The translations under genes and the position numbers were made by a program. Below, piece by piece: positions 1 to 8,942 of a stretch of 35,416 bases of DNA. The notes beneath the pieces are model-generated. The model made no database searches. It was not told where the DNA came from and worked only from the letters and a program-made list of their open reading frames with translations. The stretch's first letter is position 1, and every line of letters starts with the position of its first letter. The stretch lies in NCBI GenBank assembly GCA_020721085.1, contig DYNJ01000001.1:5313-40728 (forward strand), read 5' to 3'. The DNA comes from Sulfurovum sp. (GTDB lineage Bacteria; Campylobacterota; Campylobacteria; Campylobacterales; Sulfurovaceae).

Positions 1-1793
1 TCATGACTATAACTGATGATCTTTTTGCCGCAAAGATAATCAGCAGTCAGCGTCTTGGCCTTGAGTAGTTTTTTGGCATCACCCGCAAACACGATCTCAC
101 CTCCAAAAGCACCGGCTCCGGGACCGATATCGACGATAAAATCAGCAGCTCTGATCGTCTCTTTGTCATGTTCTACCACGATGACCGAGTTGCCTTTGTC
201 TTGCAAGGATTTGAGAGTACGGATCAGCTTCATAGTATCGCGCTCATGCAGACCGATGCTGGGCTCATCGAGTACATACATCACACCGGTCAGTCCTGAG
301 CCTATCTGAGAAGCGATACGGATGCGCTGCGCCTCTCCGCCGGAGATACTTCGCGCATCACGGCTTAGGCTTAGATATCCAAGTCCCACATCATAGAGGA
401 AAAAGAGCCGTTCTTGTATCTCTTTGAGGATCGATTCAGCGATGATCTGCTGTTGCGGTGTCAAGTGAGCGAAACGGTCATCTTCCGTAAAATATCTATA
501 ACTCTCTTCGATAGGCAGATCAATAATATCTGCGATATTTTTGCCCCCGATCTTCACTGCCAGACTTTCTGCGCGCAGACGATGACCATGACACTCATCG
601 CACACCTTTTCTGTCATATACTCTGCGAGATCCTTCTCTTCTGTAAACATATCATAAGCGAACTTGACCACTCCCGGCCATTCCCGCTTGAGTGCATGGC
701 GCTTCCATGAGAACCTCACATCACCAGGCACGCCATATAAAATCGCCTTTTTATGATGCTCTTCCAGATCCGCATAAGGCACTCTTGTATCGATATCCGA
801 CTGCTCACAGAAGGCATGGAGAAATTTCGCATAGTAACTTTTGTTGAAGCCGTACATGATCTTGACAGCGCCTTTGTCTATCGAAAGATCCATATCGATC
901 ACCTTCTTGAGATCCAGTGCATATCGGATACCCAATCCATCACAGGTCGGACACGCACCCTTGGGAGAGTTGAACGAAAAGCTCACCGGCTCAAGCGGCT
1001 CGAAACTGATCTTGCAGTCAAAACACGCCAGATGCTCCGAATAGTGAATATGGGCAGATTCCAGACCCATCTCTTCCGGATTGAGCACTTCAAGCTCCAC
1101 CTCACCGTAGCTCTCCTTGAGCGCTTTTTCTATATCCTGACCGATACGGTCACGGCTCTCATTTTTGATCACGACACGGTCGATGACCGCTTTTATTGTA
1201 TGTTTCTTTGTCTTGGAGAGCTCGACCTCTTCATCCAAGCGCACCATTATGCCGTCTATCATCGCGCGGACATAGCCTTTGTGGCGCAAAGACTCTATCA
1301 TATCGGCAAAGGCTCCTTTTTTTTCCTTCGCCAACGGAGCTAATATCACCAGCTTGGTACCCTCCGGCAGTCCCAGTATCTGCTCGATGATATCGCTTGC
1401 GCTCATCGATGAGATCGGCTTGCCGCACTGATGGCAATACTGCCTCCCGACTCTGGCGAAAAGCAGTCTAAAATAGTCGTAAATCTCTGTGATCGTACCT
1501 ACTGTAGAGCGCGGATTTTTGGAAGTGGTCTTTTGGTCGATAGCGATCGCGGGTGTCAGTCCTTCGATCTTGTCCACATCAGGTTTGCCCACTTTGCCCA
1601 AAAACTGTCTGGCATAGCTTGAAAGCGACTCGATGTATCGCCTCTGCCCTTCAGAGTAGAGCGTAGAAAACGCCAAAGTACTCTTTCCGCTTCCGCTGAT
1701 ACCCGTAATCACCACGAGCTTATTTTTAGGGATTTCCAGAGTGATATTCTTGAGATTGTGCTCACGGGCGCCGATGATTTTGATACTGTCCAC
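1..1793 (-). CDS. uvrA: Excinuclease ABC subunit A (5' part; C-terminus runs off the window at position 1)
   Basis: Reverse-strand reading from GTG at 1793 gives [41 protein letters not shown] (UvrA N-terminus with Walker A). It stays open to base 1, ending ...EIVFAGDAKKLLKAKTLTADYLCGKKIISYSH. Absent from the ORF track because of the GTG start and truncation. Confidence 0.95.
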   Translation of the reverse strand, partial: MDSIKIIGAREHNLKNITLEIPKNKLVVITGISGSGKSTLAFSTLYSEGQRRYIESLSSYARQFLGKVGKPDVDKIEGLTPAIAIDQKTTSKNPRSTVGTITEIYDYFRLLFARVGRQYCHQCGKPISSMSASDIIEQILGLPEGTKLVILAPLAKEKKGAFADMIESLRHKGYVRAMIDGIMVRLDEEVELSKTKKHTIKAVIDRVVIKNESRDRIGQDIEKALKESYGEVELEVLNPEEMGLESAHIHYSEHLACFDCKISFEPLEPVSFSFNSPKGACPTCDGLGIRYALDLKKVIDMDLSIDKGAVKIMYGFNKSYYAKFLHAFCEQSDIDTRVPYADLEEHHKKAILYGVPGDVRFSWKRHALKREWPGVVKFAYDMFTEEKDLAEYMTEKVCDECHGHRLRAESLAVKIGGKNIADIIDLPIEESYRYFTEDDRFAHLTPQQQIIAESILKEIQERLFFLYDVGLGYLSLSRDARSISGGEAQRIRIASQIGSGLTGVMYVLDEPSIGLHERDTMKLIRTLKSLQDKGNSVIVVEHDKETIRAADFIVDIGPGAGAFGGEIVFAGDAKKLLKAKTLTADYLCGKKIISYSH

Positions 1794-1796
1794 AGC

Positions 1797-2534
1797 TTAC
1801 CCCATAATCAATTTATTTGCCGTAATCAAAAATATAATCACATAAAAAATGATTAAAAAAGTTTTATAATTGGCGATATGCATCTTATGCATGAGCCAAA
1901 TACCGATAAAAATTCCTATGACCGAACCTGCTGCCATCAGCACACCGGCTCTGAAATCGATCATTCCGAGATACGATAGAGTTACGAAAGACGAGACAGA
2001 TGTGAACATCACAAAAAACAGCCCGACGGCTGAGGCTTTTTTGAGAGGAAAGCCGAGAAAACTTACCAGTATAGGTGTCATAAGGATAGAACCGCCGACA
2101 CCAAGCATCCCGGAAAAGAGACCGACTCCTCCGCCGATGAGAGTATATAACGGACGATTGACTACCTCCGCGTGTGCAGGAGCGGGATTGGATAGAAAAA
2201 GTTTTATCAGGGTGAAAATGACCAGTGACAAAAACAGCCATTCAAGCAAAGCGGCATTGAGTATCTTGACAAGATAAGCGCCTACAACCGCTCCTGCAAC
2301 TCCGCCAAAGCCGAAAAATTTCATATCCGAAGCATCGTAAGTCTGTTTTTTGCGATGGATCAGATAGCCGATGAAAGAGCTGATCAACATCTGGAAAACA
2401 GAGATACCGATCGCCTCTTTGATGTCAAATCCGAGATAAAGAAGGATAGGGATACTGACTGTCCCGCCACCAATACCGAAAAAACCGGACATAATGCCGA
2501 CAAAAATACCTAAAATTATCAATTCTATTGTCAT
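1797..2534 (-). CDS. TSUP (TauE/SafE) family membrane permease
   Basis: 245 aa, repeated GxxxGxxxGxGGG motifs (MSGFFGIGGGTVSIPILLYLGF; FSGMLGVGGSILMTPILV) typical of TSUP; stop is 3 nt before the uvrA GTG. Confidence 0.88.
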   Translation of the reverse strand: MTIELIILGIFVGIMSGFFGIGGGTVSIPILLYLGFDIKEAIGISVFQMLISSFIGYLIHRKKQTYDASDMKFFGFGGVAGAVVGAYLVKILNAALLEWLFLSLVIFTLIKLFLSNPAPAHAEVVNRPLYTLIGGGVGLFSGMLGVGGSILMTPILVSFLGFPLKKASAVGLFFVMFTSVSSFVTLSYLGMIDFRAGVLMAAGSVIGIFIGIWLMHKMHIANYKTFLIIFYVIIFLITANKLIMG

Positions 2535-2653
2535 GATCTATTTACACCCAATTTATAAACTACGCGATTATACTCATTATTTGCTTGCATCGTCATGCCT
2601 AAGCTCATGACCTGCACTAGACCGCGCTGATGCGATAGGATTATTACATATAT

Positions 2654-2863
2654 TCATCGCTCACCAAGCGGGTTATCACTGCGTTTTTTCACCTTCCGTT
2701 CTTCGGATGCTTGATCCGATAGGGTATGCTCATTTGTAAAGATGCCCACACCATATAGCACACACCCTTTGCATCCCGGATCGCATTTATGGCCCAAAAG
2801 TCTGCACCACTCCTTTTCGTCTCGGTATTTTGTAAGATGCTGACATCCCCATCCGCTGCTCAC
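2654..2863 (-). CDS. Small Cys-rich protein of unknown function
   Basis: 69 aa with WCRLLGHKCDPGCKGCVLYG; starts 10 nt after the acylphosphatase stop on the same strand. Confidence 0.6.
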   Translation of the reverse strand: MSSGWGCQHLTKYRDEKEWCRLLGHKCDPGCKGCVLYGVGIFTNEHTLSDQASEERKVKKRSDNPLGER

Positions 2864-2872
2864 CCAAACCTC

Positions 2873-3148
2873 CTAATATCGTATCTCAAAACCGTCATAG
2901 ATCAAATCCGCCTCATCGTCTATCCCATGCCTGATATCTTCGACTTTAGAGAGCGGAGAACCATCTTTGAGAATATCTAAAAACTCCTCCAAATCATCAT
3001 CGATCAGTTCTGCCACCACCTCCACCGTACCGTCAGGGAGATTTTTGACATAGCCTCTGACACTGCGCTTCATCGCATTTTGTGAAACAAATTTACGATA
3101 ATACACCCCCTGAACCTTGCCAAATATGATAAATCTATACTGTTCCAT
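2873..3148 (-). CDS. acyP: Acylphosphatase
   Basis: 91 aa: RFIIFGKVQGVYYRKFVSQNAMKRSVRGYVKNLPDGTVEVVAE matches the acylphosphatase fold signature (GxVQGVxxR, GxVxNxxDGxVE). Confidence 0.93.
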   Translation of the reverse strand: MEQYRFIIFGKVQGVYYRKFVSQNAMKRSVRGYVKNLPDGTVEVVAELIDDDLEEFLDILKDGSPLSKVEDIRHGIDDEADLIYDGFEIRY

Positions 3149-3215
3149 TACTCATCTTTCATTTTTAATATTAACACTATTTTAACAAAATAAAACTATA
3201 GTTTCAGCGCATTAG

Positions 3216-3641
3216 ATTATAATAACAAATAATAGCTGGTACCGCGATGCCTTCAAGAAATTGGTCTCTGACAGATCGCTCAGCAGTTTTTATCTGCTTG
3301 GTCTGCTCAACGGGATCATACCGTGCGGCTTGGTTTACTCATTTGCCATCTTTGCCGCAAGCACCGCCAGTCCGCTTTGGGGCGCTGTGACCATGGCAAC
3401 ATTTGGCTTGGCTACCATCCCTACACTTTTCTTTTTGGGCACGGCAACCAGATTTTTCCAGAGAGGATCATTGCGCGGCACGATGATGAAGCTTGCGGCC
3501 ATGCTGGTAATATTGTACGGTCTTTTTACGCTTTATAAAGCCTATCAGTTCATAGTACATCCTCAACAAATCCAGCAAGAAATAGACGAGATGAAAAATA
3601 GCGACGGAACCATGAAATGCGGTATCGGGAAATGCGTATAA
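3216..3641 (+). pseudogene. 5'-truncated UreH/TauE-like (cytochrome-biogenesis type) membrane protein
   Basis: In-frame reading after TAG at 3213-3215 gives IIITNNSWYRDAFKKLVSDRSLSSFYLLGLLNGIIPCGLVYSFAIFAAS..., the C-terminal half of a ~230 aa family; no ATG and no N-terminal half upstream. Confidence 0.65.
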
Positions 3642-3667
3642 ACAGATAGACCGAGTCTGTAGCAAAT

Positions 3668-4996
3668 CTAAAGTGAGATAAGCTTCATCGGGTCGATATG
3701 TTTGGAGTTTTGCGTAGCTTCAAAGATCAGTTTTGATGTAACTTTCCCGACCACATAACCTCTTTGGATACTGCTTCCTACGCTTATATTTGGTGCGATT
3801 TTGGATAATCCGGCATAAACTGTGTGCATTTTGTTGCTATGCGCGACCACAACAACCTTGCCGAGCATACTGCTGTCTCCCGCAAATACAACTCTGCCGT
3901 TGAGCACACTATAGACTTTGGCATCGCTTGACGGAGCCTTTAGTGTCACTGATTCATTGAAAATCTTGATTTTGTAGATTGGATCTACATAAGTTCCGAA
4001 GCCCTTTACTAGGCTTGCGCCGGATATCGGAGAGATAGTTTTGCCGCCTGAATAAGCATAGACTTTGTCTGCATGATACGAAGCGCTTGTATTTCTCATT
4101 CCCTCTTTGCCGCCATCGTCATCTAAAGCTTTAGGCTCCGGCTCAGCAATATAAACAGCTTTTTTGCCCTCTTTTACAGCCTTTTTTCTTGCAAGTTCAC
4201 GGGCTTTTCTCGCCTCTTGTTTTCGCTTCTTTTCTGCGAGCATTGCTGCTTTTTGTTCTGCTTCGCGTCTGCGCTCCTCTTCTACCTCTTGTTTGTGCAG
4301 GATGTTCAGATCTGCCAAGGTTGCACGCAACGAACTCTGTTCGTCCATCGCATTTTGAAGTCTGTTGCGATAGGCGTCTTCATCCACATTGAGCTTTTCC
4401 AACAATCTCTCTTGTTCTTTGTCTTCTTTTATATACTCTTCTCTTTGTGCTGAGATATGATTGATCTCTTTTTTAATATTCTGCCTGCTCCTGAAAATAT
4501 CCTCTTTTTGGATTTTCTTCTTGTTGATTTGTCGTTTTAGCAATGCAAGACTTTTCTCATTTTTGTCTTTGACTTTTGCATAAACCTCTTGACGGATGAT
4601 CGATGCTATAGTAGGCTCATGGATTTGATTCATCGCATAAATGACACTGACATGCTTGGAAAGCAAATTCAAATATCTACTGTTTTCCATTTGGATGTTT
4701 TGATTGATCTCCAAAAGACTTGCGTCGTATTGAACCAATTTTTGTTTTAAATCTTGATAAAGGACCTCATTTTTGGTGTACTCATCGCCTAGTCTCTCGA
4801 GTTTTTGATTGAGTTTACGGTTGTCATTTTCTGCATTCTTGATCTGTTTGGCGATCTCATCAAGCTTTTGACTCACCGCTTGCTGCTTATGGATACTTTG
4901 ACTCAGATCTTGTTCAGACTCTTTGATCTTCTTTTCGGTTGATACAGCACCCAGCATTGACAGAAAGATGAGAATCAACAAAACAACTCTTTTCAA
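3668..4996 (-). CDS. EnvC-like murein hydrolase activator (coiled coil plus degenerate LytM/M23 domain)
   Basis: 442 aa: signal-like N-terminus, long coiled coil, C-terminal M23-like domain; overlaps the ftsX stop. Confidence 0.85.
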   Translation of the reverse strand: MKRVVLLILIFLSMLGAVSTEKKIKESEQDLSQSIHKQQAVSQKLDEIAKQIKNAENDNRKLNQKLERLGDEYTKNEVLYQDLKQKLVQYDASLLEINQNIQMENSRYLNLLSKHVSVIYAMNQIHEPTIASIIRQEVYAKVKDKNEKSLALLKRQINKKKIQKEDIFRSRQNIKKEINHISAQREEYIKEDKEQERLLEKLNVDEDAYRNRLQNAMDEQSSLRATLADLNILHKQEVEEERRREAEQKAAMLAEKKRKQEARKARELARKKAVKEGKKAVYIAEPEPKALDDDGGKEGMRNTSASYHADKVYAYSGGKTISPISGASLVKGFGTYVDPIYKIKIFNESVTLKAPSSDAKVYSVLNGRVVFAGDSSMLGKVVVVAHSNKMHTVYAGLSKIAPNISVGSSIQRGYVVGKVTSKLIFEATQNSKHIDPMKLISL

Positions 4997-5805
4997 TCTT
5001 TATCCTTGGTGCCCAATACTACAAAATAAACAGAAAAGATGACGATCGTCAGCGCCGTACCAAGCAATATCAACAGGTCGCTTGACTGAAAGAATTGATC
5101 TCTTCTGAGCATGAGTATATTGATTTGGCTGTTTTGTGCCCAATAATATTTAAAATAGAGAAATATACCGCTTGTCAAAAGTGTGGAAATGATCGCATCT
5201 ACTACTGCAACACGATAGAGGACGCCGCTGCGCAGCATAAACGGAGCCCCAAAAATCTCCATCACGCGCATTCGTTCTTTGTGCTCATAGTTCCAGATTT
5301 CCATCTGCCTGATCACTAGGAAAAAACTAACCAGCGCCATAAAAACAACAAAGACTTTGAAGATCAGTTTGATAAAACTAAACAACCGATAACTCACGCT
5401 ATGGCTATCGCCAAACATCTCTACACTTTTGATCTTCTTGCTCTTTTCAATATCTTCTTTGATACTCTTGAGCATTGAAACATCAAAATAACTATCTAAT
5501 CGTATGTTATAAAAATAGGGAAGCTCTTTGAGGATCTCCTCGCTGCCTGATTGATTCATACCTTCCGATACCTGCTTCGCCAATGCCTCTTTGTCTATCT
5601 CTTCACTTACATTGATATGCGAGTTTAGTGATTTGAAATTTTCTAAAGTCATTGGCTCATTTGAGACTACAAATATAGAATACTTCTCTTTGAGATTTTT
5701 CTCATAGCTGTCTGTCACCCTGTCAAATGCTAGAAAAAATTCAATGCCCAGCAATATGATCATCATAGGAAAAATAAATGTAACATGACTTCTAATAAAC
5801 TTCAT
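4993..5805 (-). CDS. ftsX: Cell division protein FtsX
   Basis: 270 aa, N-terminal TM, extracellular loop, three C-terminal TMs; directly after ftsE. Confidence 0.85.
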   Translation of the reverse strand: MKFIRSHVTFIFPMMIILLGIEFFLAFDRVTDSYEKNLKEKYSIFVVSNEPMTLENFKSLNSHINVSEEIDKEALAKQVSEGMNQSGSEEILKELPYFYNIRLDSYFDVSMLKSIKEDIEKSKKIKSVEMFGDSHSVSYRLFSFIKLIFKVFVVFMALVSFFLVIRQMEIWNYEHKERMRVMEIFGAPFMLRSGVLYRVAVVDAIISTLLTSGIFLYFKYYWAQNSQINILMLRRDQFFQSSDLLILLGTALTIVIFSVYFVVLGTKDKD

Positions 5806-6466
5806 AAATGCCCTTGTTCTCGATAATAAAATGTCTGTACGGACTGCTAAAGACAGAAGGTATCTTGTGAGTTACGACCAAAACAGTAGTTTTGAGCTGT
5901 TCACACGCATTTTCCATTAGATCCCATATCACATTGGATGAGTAGTCATCAAGGTTTCCCGTGGGCTCATCTGCTAGAATCAAAAATGGATTTTTTGCCA
6001 TTGCCCGTGCCACTCCAACACGCTGCTGCTCCCCGCCGCTTAGCTCTAGAGGATACCTCTCCTTGTGTGTTGAGAGTTTGACGTGCTTCAAAAGCCGCTC
6101 AGCTTGCGTCTCTTGCACATCGATAGAGTATCCGGCGATCATCAGAGGCAACACCACATTTTTTTTCACACTCCACTCATTGATAAGTTTGTAGTCTTGA
6201 AAGATGATTCCAAGATGCGTTCTAAGTTCACGAAGCTTATTTTTTTTGATACTGTTCATATCATGTCCGCCTACGACCAGACTGCCGTTTACAGGTTTAA
6301 TCTGTCCATAGAGCGCTTTGAGCAAAGTTGATTTTCCGCTTCCACTCGGACCTGTGATAAATATAAATTCACCTTTTTTAACAGTAAAATTGGCATCTTT
6401 GATGATACTCTGATCCCCATACGAAAGTGCCAGATGAGATGCATTGATGACAATATTGTTAGACAT
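5792..6466 (-). CDS. ftsE: Cell division ATP-binding protein FtsE
   Basis: Walker [10 protein letters not shown], signature [14 protein letters not shown], Walker [13 protein letters not shown]; adjacent to ftsX. Confidence 0.92.
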   Translation of the reverse strand: MSNNIVINASHLALSYGDQSIIKDANFTVKKGEFIFITGPSGSGKSTLLKALYGQIKPVNGSLVVGGHDMNSIKKNKLRELRTHLGIIFQDYKLINEWSVKKNVVLPLMIAGYSIDVQETQAERLLKHVKLSTHKERYPLELSGGEQQRVGVARAMAKNPFLILADEPTGNLDDYSSNVIWDLMENACEQLKTTVLVVTHKIPSVFSSPYRHFIIENKGIYEVY

Positions 6467-7634
6467 ATAAATACTCCATAATTTTTTGATGCGCCAAATA
6501 ATTCACCCCTGTCTTAACCGGATTTGATGAATAATAGCGACATTCAGTTTCATCTAAGATGATATATTTGTGCTCAGGGCGGTCAAAACTCCCAAAGGCA
6601 ACCTTGATCAGAAGCCCATCATCGCCGATCTTGTAAAGTTTCTCAAAATGGACAAAATAGTCGTCCATAATGATAGACTTTGGAGGCAAGTTGTCCAAAA
6701 TCTTAGAATGATAACGAACTTTTCCAAAAGAAAAATCGACCGTCAATACCTTAGGGGATGAAAATTTCTCTGCAGTTAGATGCACTTCATAGATATCTTT
6801 CTCCTGTTTTCTCCAGCGCGCTTCATATTTGCTAACTACAGCAAGGTTTTTGTTTTTCTCAATCACAACTTGTGCTTTTGACAGCGCAAAGAAGCTCTCC
6901 AGGCTGTACCAGAAATACGCTTCACTATCTGTGCGCAACTCCAGTCTGCCCTGAGGAACGAGGATGCGCAGCGCCTCATCTGTAAAACCCTGACTGATAA
7001 CTCTGCGATGAGGCTTTTTGTCCCAAGGCACAGGAAAATGGACAAAAATCTGCTCACAAATATTGGAAGGAAGCATCTCCAGAAACAGCCTTGCGTCATA
7101 ATTGACTACCCAAATATTTTCTAGCCCTTGTATATCAATCTGTCTGAGCACCTGCTGCGCCGACGGAGTGTGTATCTCGATACCGATATGAAGCCTGTCG
7201 GGATGCTGAAGCGCTTGATGAAGCAGATGCCTTCCGCTTCCGAACCCGACCTCTATTGCCACCCTCTTAAAAGGGATATTGATCGACTCAAAATCTTTGA
7301 TCTTTTTCAGATATTTGGATGACGGCTGTTGTCTATGCTCAGAAATTGAGATATTGGAATGTTCGATCTCCAAACCAAACTCATCGCTCAACTTTGCCAA
7401 CACCTCTTTAATTAAGTTTACTTTGAGCGGTCTTGTAACTTTATCATACTTGAGCATATCGCTCTTTGGCGCGCGCTTGAGCTGCAGCAGGAACTCTTCG
7501 CCTCCATATCGGGCCCCAAGAACACATTCACCGTCTCCGCTTAAGGCATCAGCTCTAAAAGTTACCGCGTTACAGCGCTGTGTGATATCTTCAAGAGTCT
7601 GACTGCTGATCGGCTTGAATTTAATATGAGGCAT
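6459..7634 (-). CDS. trmB: tRNA (guanosine(46)-N7)-methyltransferase, long form with extra C-terminal region
   Basis: 391 aa; VAIEVGFGSGRHLLHQAL SAM site, HFPVPWDKKPHRRVISQGF motif. Confidence 0.92.
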   Translation of the reverse strand: MPHIKFKPISSQTLEDITQRCNAVTFRADALSGDGECVLGARYGGEEFLLQLKRAPKSDMLKYDKVTRPLKVNLIKEVLAKLSDEFGLEIEHSNISISEHRQQPSSKYLKKIKDFESINIPFKRVAIEVGFGSGRHLLHQALQHPDRLHIGIEIHTPSAQQVLRQIDIQGLENIWVVNYDARLFLEMLPSNICEQIFVHFPVPWDKKPHRRVISQGFTDEALRILVPQGRLELRTDSEAYFWYSLESFFALSKAQVVIEKNKNLAVVSKYEARWRKQEKDIYEVHLTAEKFSSPKVLTVDFSFGKVRYHSKILDNLPPKSIIMDDYFVHFEKLYKIGDDGLLIKVAFGSFDRPEHKYIILDETECRYYSSNPVKTGVNYLAHQKIMEYLYV

Positions 7635-7639
7635 CGCAA

Positions 7640-8602
7640 TTACCGCAAAAGAGGGTCGAAGCAGGTAGTGATAATAGCCGGATTGATCTTCTCATTAATA
7701 TCTCCCTGATCGAAATTATGGGACAAATACTCTCTCATGTCATCAAACAAAGGTGCGACAAACTCGATTTTTCTACCACTTACGGGATGAACCATATAGA
7801 GCAGATATGCGTGTAGATAAACTCGTGCGATTATATCTTTTTTGCTCTTAAAGCCGTATAAACCGTCACCGAGTATATGCCGCCCCAGCGTACGGAGATG
7901 GACTCGTATCTGGTGTGTTCTTCCCGTAAAAAGCTTTGCCGCTATCAGCTCCACACTCTCGCTTCCCTGTGCCAGCTTCACAAAGGCTGTCTGCGCGCCC
8001 CTGCCGTCTGCAACAACATCCATTTTGAGTCGGTTGACCGGGTTTCTGCCTATCGGTTTGTCTATGATCATATCATCTTTGAGAGGATAGTCAATGAGCG
8101 CCAGATAATATCGTCCCATGCTCTTATTTTGGAGCTGAAGGCTGAGTTTCTGATGTGCTTCGTTGCTCTTGGCGATCACCAATGCGCCGGTTGTCTCTTT
8201 GTCGATACGGTGCACAATCCCGTAACGCTCCTCTCCCGAGAGAGTCGAAAGCGATATACCCTTATGGATCAGCCAATCCACCAGTGTTGGCTCTTTGACG
8301 CTGGGAGCCGGATGCACCACCAGTCCGCTTGGCTTATTGACGACCAGGATAGCCTCATCCTCATAGAGTATCTCCACATCAAAGTCTATCTCAGCCGGCT
8401 GACTTACAGTTGCCTTTTTGAACTGACAGACTACCTCGTCGCCCTCTTTCAGCTGATAGCCTCTTTTGGTTACCGCTATACCATTCACCAGGACACCGCC
8501 ATCTTCAATTAGCTTTTCGATCTGATTGCGGCTGACGGACAGTATTCCCGACAGCTCTTTGTCTATCCTGCCGCTTTGTTCAATTTTGATAGATTCGGGC
8601 AT
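7640..8602 (-). CDS. rluD: RluD/RluA-family 23S rRNA pseudouridine synthase
   Basis: S4 domain plus VHRIDKETTGALVIAKS and GRTHQIRVHLRTLGRHILGD motifs. Confidence 0.93.
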   Translation of the reverse strand: MPESIKIEQSGRIDKELSGILSVSRNQIEKLIEDGGVLVNGIAVTKRGYQLKEGDEVVCQFKKATVSQPAEIDFDVEILYEDEAILVVNKPSGLVVHPAPSVKEPTLVDWLIHKGISLSTLSGEERYGIVHRIDKETTGALVIAKSNEAHQKLSLQLQNKSMGRYYLALIDYPLKDDMIIDKPIGRNPVNRLKMDVVADGRGAQTAFVKLAQGSESVELIAAKLFTGRTHQIRVHLRTLGRHILGDGLYGFKSKKDIIARVYLHAYLLYMVHPVSGRKIEFVAPLFDDMREYLSHNFDQGDINEKINPAIITTCFDPLLR

Positions 8603-8614
8603 ATCTCTAAGCTC

Positions 8615-8941
8615 TCAAGCGGCTGATTTGGAAAAGAGATGGATGACCGCTACACCGGCTATGATCAAAACTATACCGATGACTCCGGGCAAATCAAGAG
8701 TCTGTTTATACCACACAAAACCGATCAAGCTCACCAAAACGATACCGACCCCGGACCAAATCGCATAAGTGATTCCCACAGGCAAAGTGCGCATTACGAT
8801 GGTCATCATATAAAATGCGATTGAATACCCGACAAGCACGACCATACTTGGCCAAAAACGCGTAAACTCCTCTGTCGCTTTGAGCGCGGAGGTGGCAATC
8901 GTCTCAGAGATGACAGCCAATGCCAGATAGAAATAGACCAT
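8615..8941 (-). CDS. Small multidrug resistance (SMR) family transporter
   Basis: From internal Met: MVYFYLALAVISETIATSALKATEEFTRFWPSM... with the SMR Glu; 4 TM. ORF start 8995 would overlap the upstream gene, so 8941 is preferred. Confidence 0.9.
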   Translation of the reverse strand: MVYFYLALAVISETIATSALKATEEFTRFWPSMVVLVGYSIAFYMMTIVMRTLPVGITYAIWSGVGIVLVSLIGFVWYKQTLDLPGVIGIVLIIAGVAVIHLFSKSAA

Positions 8942-8942
8942 A

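Noticed and set aside
753-1343. 196 aa plus-strand ORF
   Set aside because: Antisense to uvrA, which reads through as a continuous known protein on the minus strand.
7877-8512. 211 aa plus-strand ORF
   Set aside because: Antisense to rluD; no domain.
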